Below, piece by piece: positions 14,286 to 14,589 of a DNA stretch of 14,589 nt; within the stretch, counting starts at the first letter, position 1; each line of letters begins with the position of its first letter. The stretch comes from Candidatus Dormiibacterota bacterium (lineage in GTDB: Bacteria > Chloroflexota > Dormibacteria > Dormibacterales > Dormibacteraceae). The notes under the pieces are model-generated. The model made no database searches, had not been told where the DNA came from, and was given only the letters and a program-made list of their open reading frames with translations. A program made the position numbers and the translations under genes. Location: positions 1-14,589 of the forward strand of contig CATPBF010000138.1 in the NCBI GenBank assembly GCA_955652585.1. Direction: 5' to 3'.

Positions 14286-14589
14286 ATGGACCTGATCAGC
14301 CTACTGGCCGTTGCGCTGCCTATGGCGGCGGCAATCGCCGTCTTCTTCTGGAGCCTGGACCGCATCCGCAAGGAGCGGACGCGCGCTGATGACATCCAGC
14401 CCGTTCCCCGGGCGACGCCACGGGAGCTCGTGGAGAGGCTCCTACGCCCGGCGGCCGAGAACCTGAGCCAGAGGCGGAGCGTCCGCGGCCGTCCCACGTT
14501 GACCGAAGACCTCGCACGCGCCGGGCTCAACATCACGCCAGCGGAGTACCTCCTGATCCGAATCGGGGCCGTGGCGCTGGGGGCGTTGA
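14286..14589 (+). CDS. tadB: TadB-type pilus assembly inner-membrane protein (3' end cut by window edge)
   Basis: First 101 codons of a gene that runs off the window. TadB is a polytopic inner-membrane protein of the GspF-like family that pairs with TadC as the platform on which the CpaF/TadA ATPase acts. The visible part has an N-terminal membrane helix (about 3-22), a basic stretch (DRIRKERTR), a cytoplasmic segment with RELVERLLRP, then LTEDLARAGLNITPAEYLLIR and the start of a second hydrophobic stretch. That layout (helix, basic linker, L..DLARAGL...P.EYLL) is typical of TadB N-termini. The start ATG lies 10 bases after the CpaB stop, with only a weak purine-rich ribosome site. No catalytic or conserved T2SSF core is yet reached, so the call rests on the N-terminal pattern and on position after cpaB. 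Confidence 0.8.
   Translation, partial: MDLISLLAVALPMAAAIAVFFWSLDRIRKERTRADDIQPVPRATPRELVERLLRPAAENLSQRRSVRGRPTLTEDLARAGLNITPAEYLLIRIGAVALGAL

Overview
This window comes from a GC-rich bacterial genome. It carries a dense signal-transduction cluster next to part of a Tad (Flp-type) pilus locus. No taxonomic marker is present. The GC-rich coding, GTG/TTG starts, Tad genes and large cyclase-ATPase proteins would suit a Chloroflexota/Dormibacterota-like or actinobacterial genome, but that is a guess from style.

Region 1 (1-5263) is regulatory. A membrane-anchored hybrid histidine kinase with two receiver domains runs in from the left edge. It converges on a receiver-SpoIIE/PP2C phosphatase on the minus strand. 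Divergent from the phosphatase is a tight four-gene operon: a STAS anti-anti-sigma protein, an RsbW-type HATPase, an 87-residue protein made of little more than a histidine-kinase dimerisation/phosphoacceptor helix pair, and a receiver-GGDEF protein with a GGDDF motif. Together these supply every part of an RsbU/V/W-type partner switch, plus phosphorelay and c-di-GMP-type parts.

Region 2 (5333-10264) is one uninterrupted 1643-codon gene. It joins a complete CpaF/TadA-type pilus-assembly ATPase to a Pro/Ala-rich linker, a probable winged-helix module, a class III nucleotide cyclase with its catalytic residues intact, an AAA_16-type ATPase whose Walker A lysine is replaced by alanine, and TPR-like helices. 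This fusion of secretion motor and cyclase is the most striking object in the window.

Region 3 (10261-13477, minus strand) holds three pilus-associated envelope proteins, transcribed TadE-like, TadE-like, TadG-like. A structured stretch with three inverted repeats lies between the last two. Region 4 (13508-14589, plus strand) begins the next Tad unit with CpaB/RcpC and the N-terminus of TadB, which is cut by the window edge. Prepilin, CpaE, secretin and TadC are not seen here.

Inference: the first half looks like a switchboard (stress or surface signals, phosphorylation, possibly c-di-GMP) for the Tad pilus, and the ATPase-cyclase fusion could tie pilus motor state to cAMP production. The proximity and the fusion are visible in the sequence; the functional coupling is not. 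No RNA genes, CRISPR arrays, insertion sequences or stretches longer than 300 bases without a gene were found.
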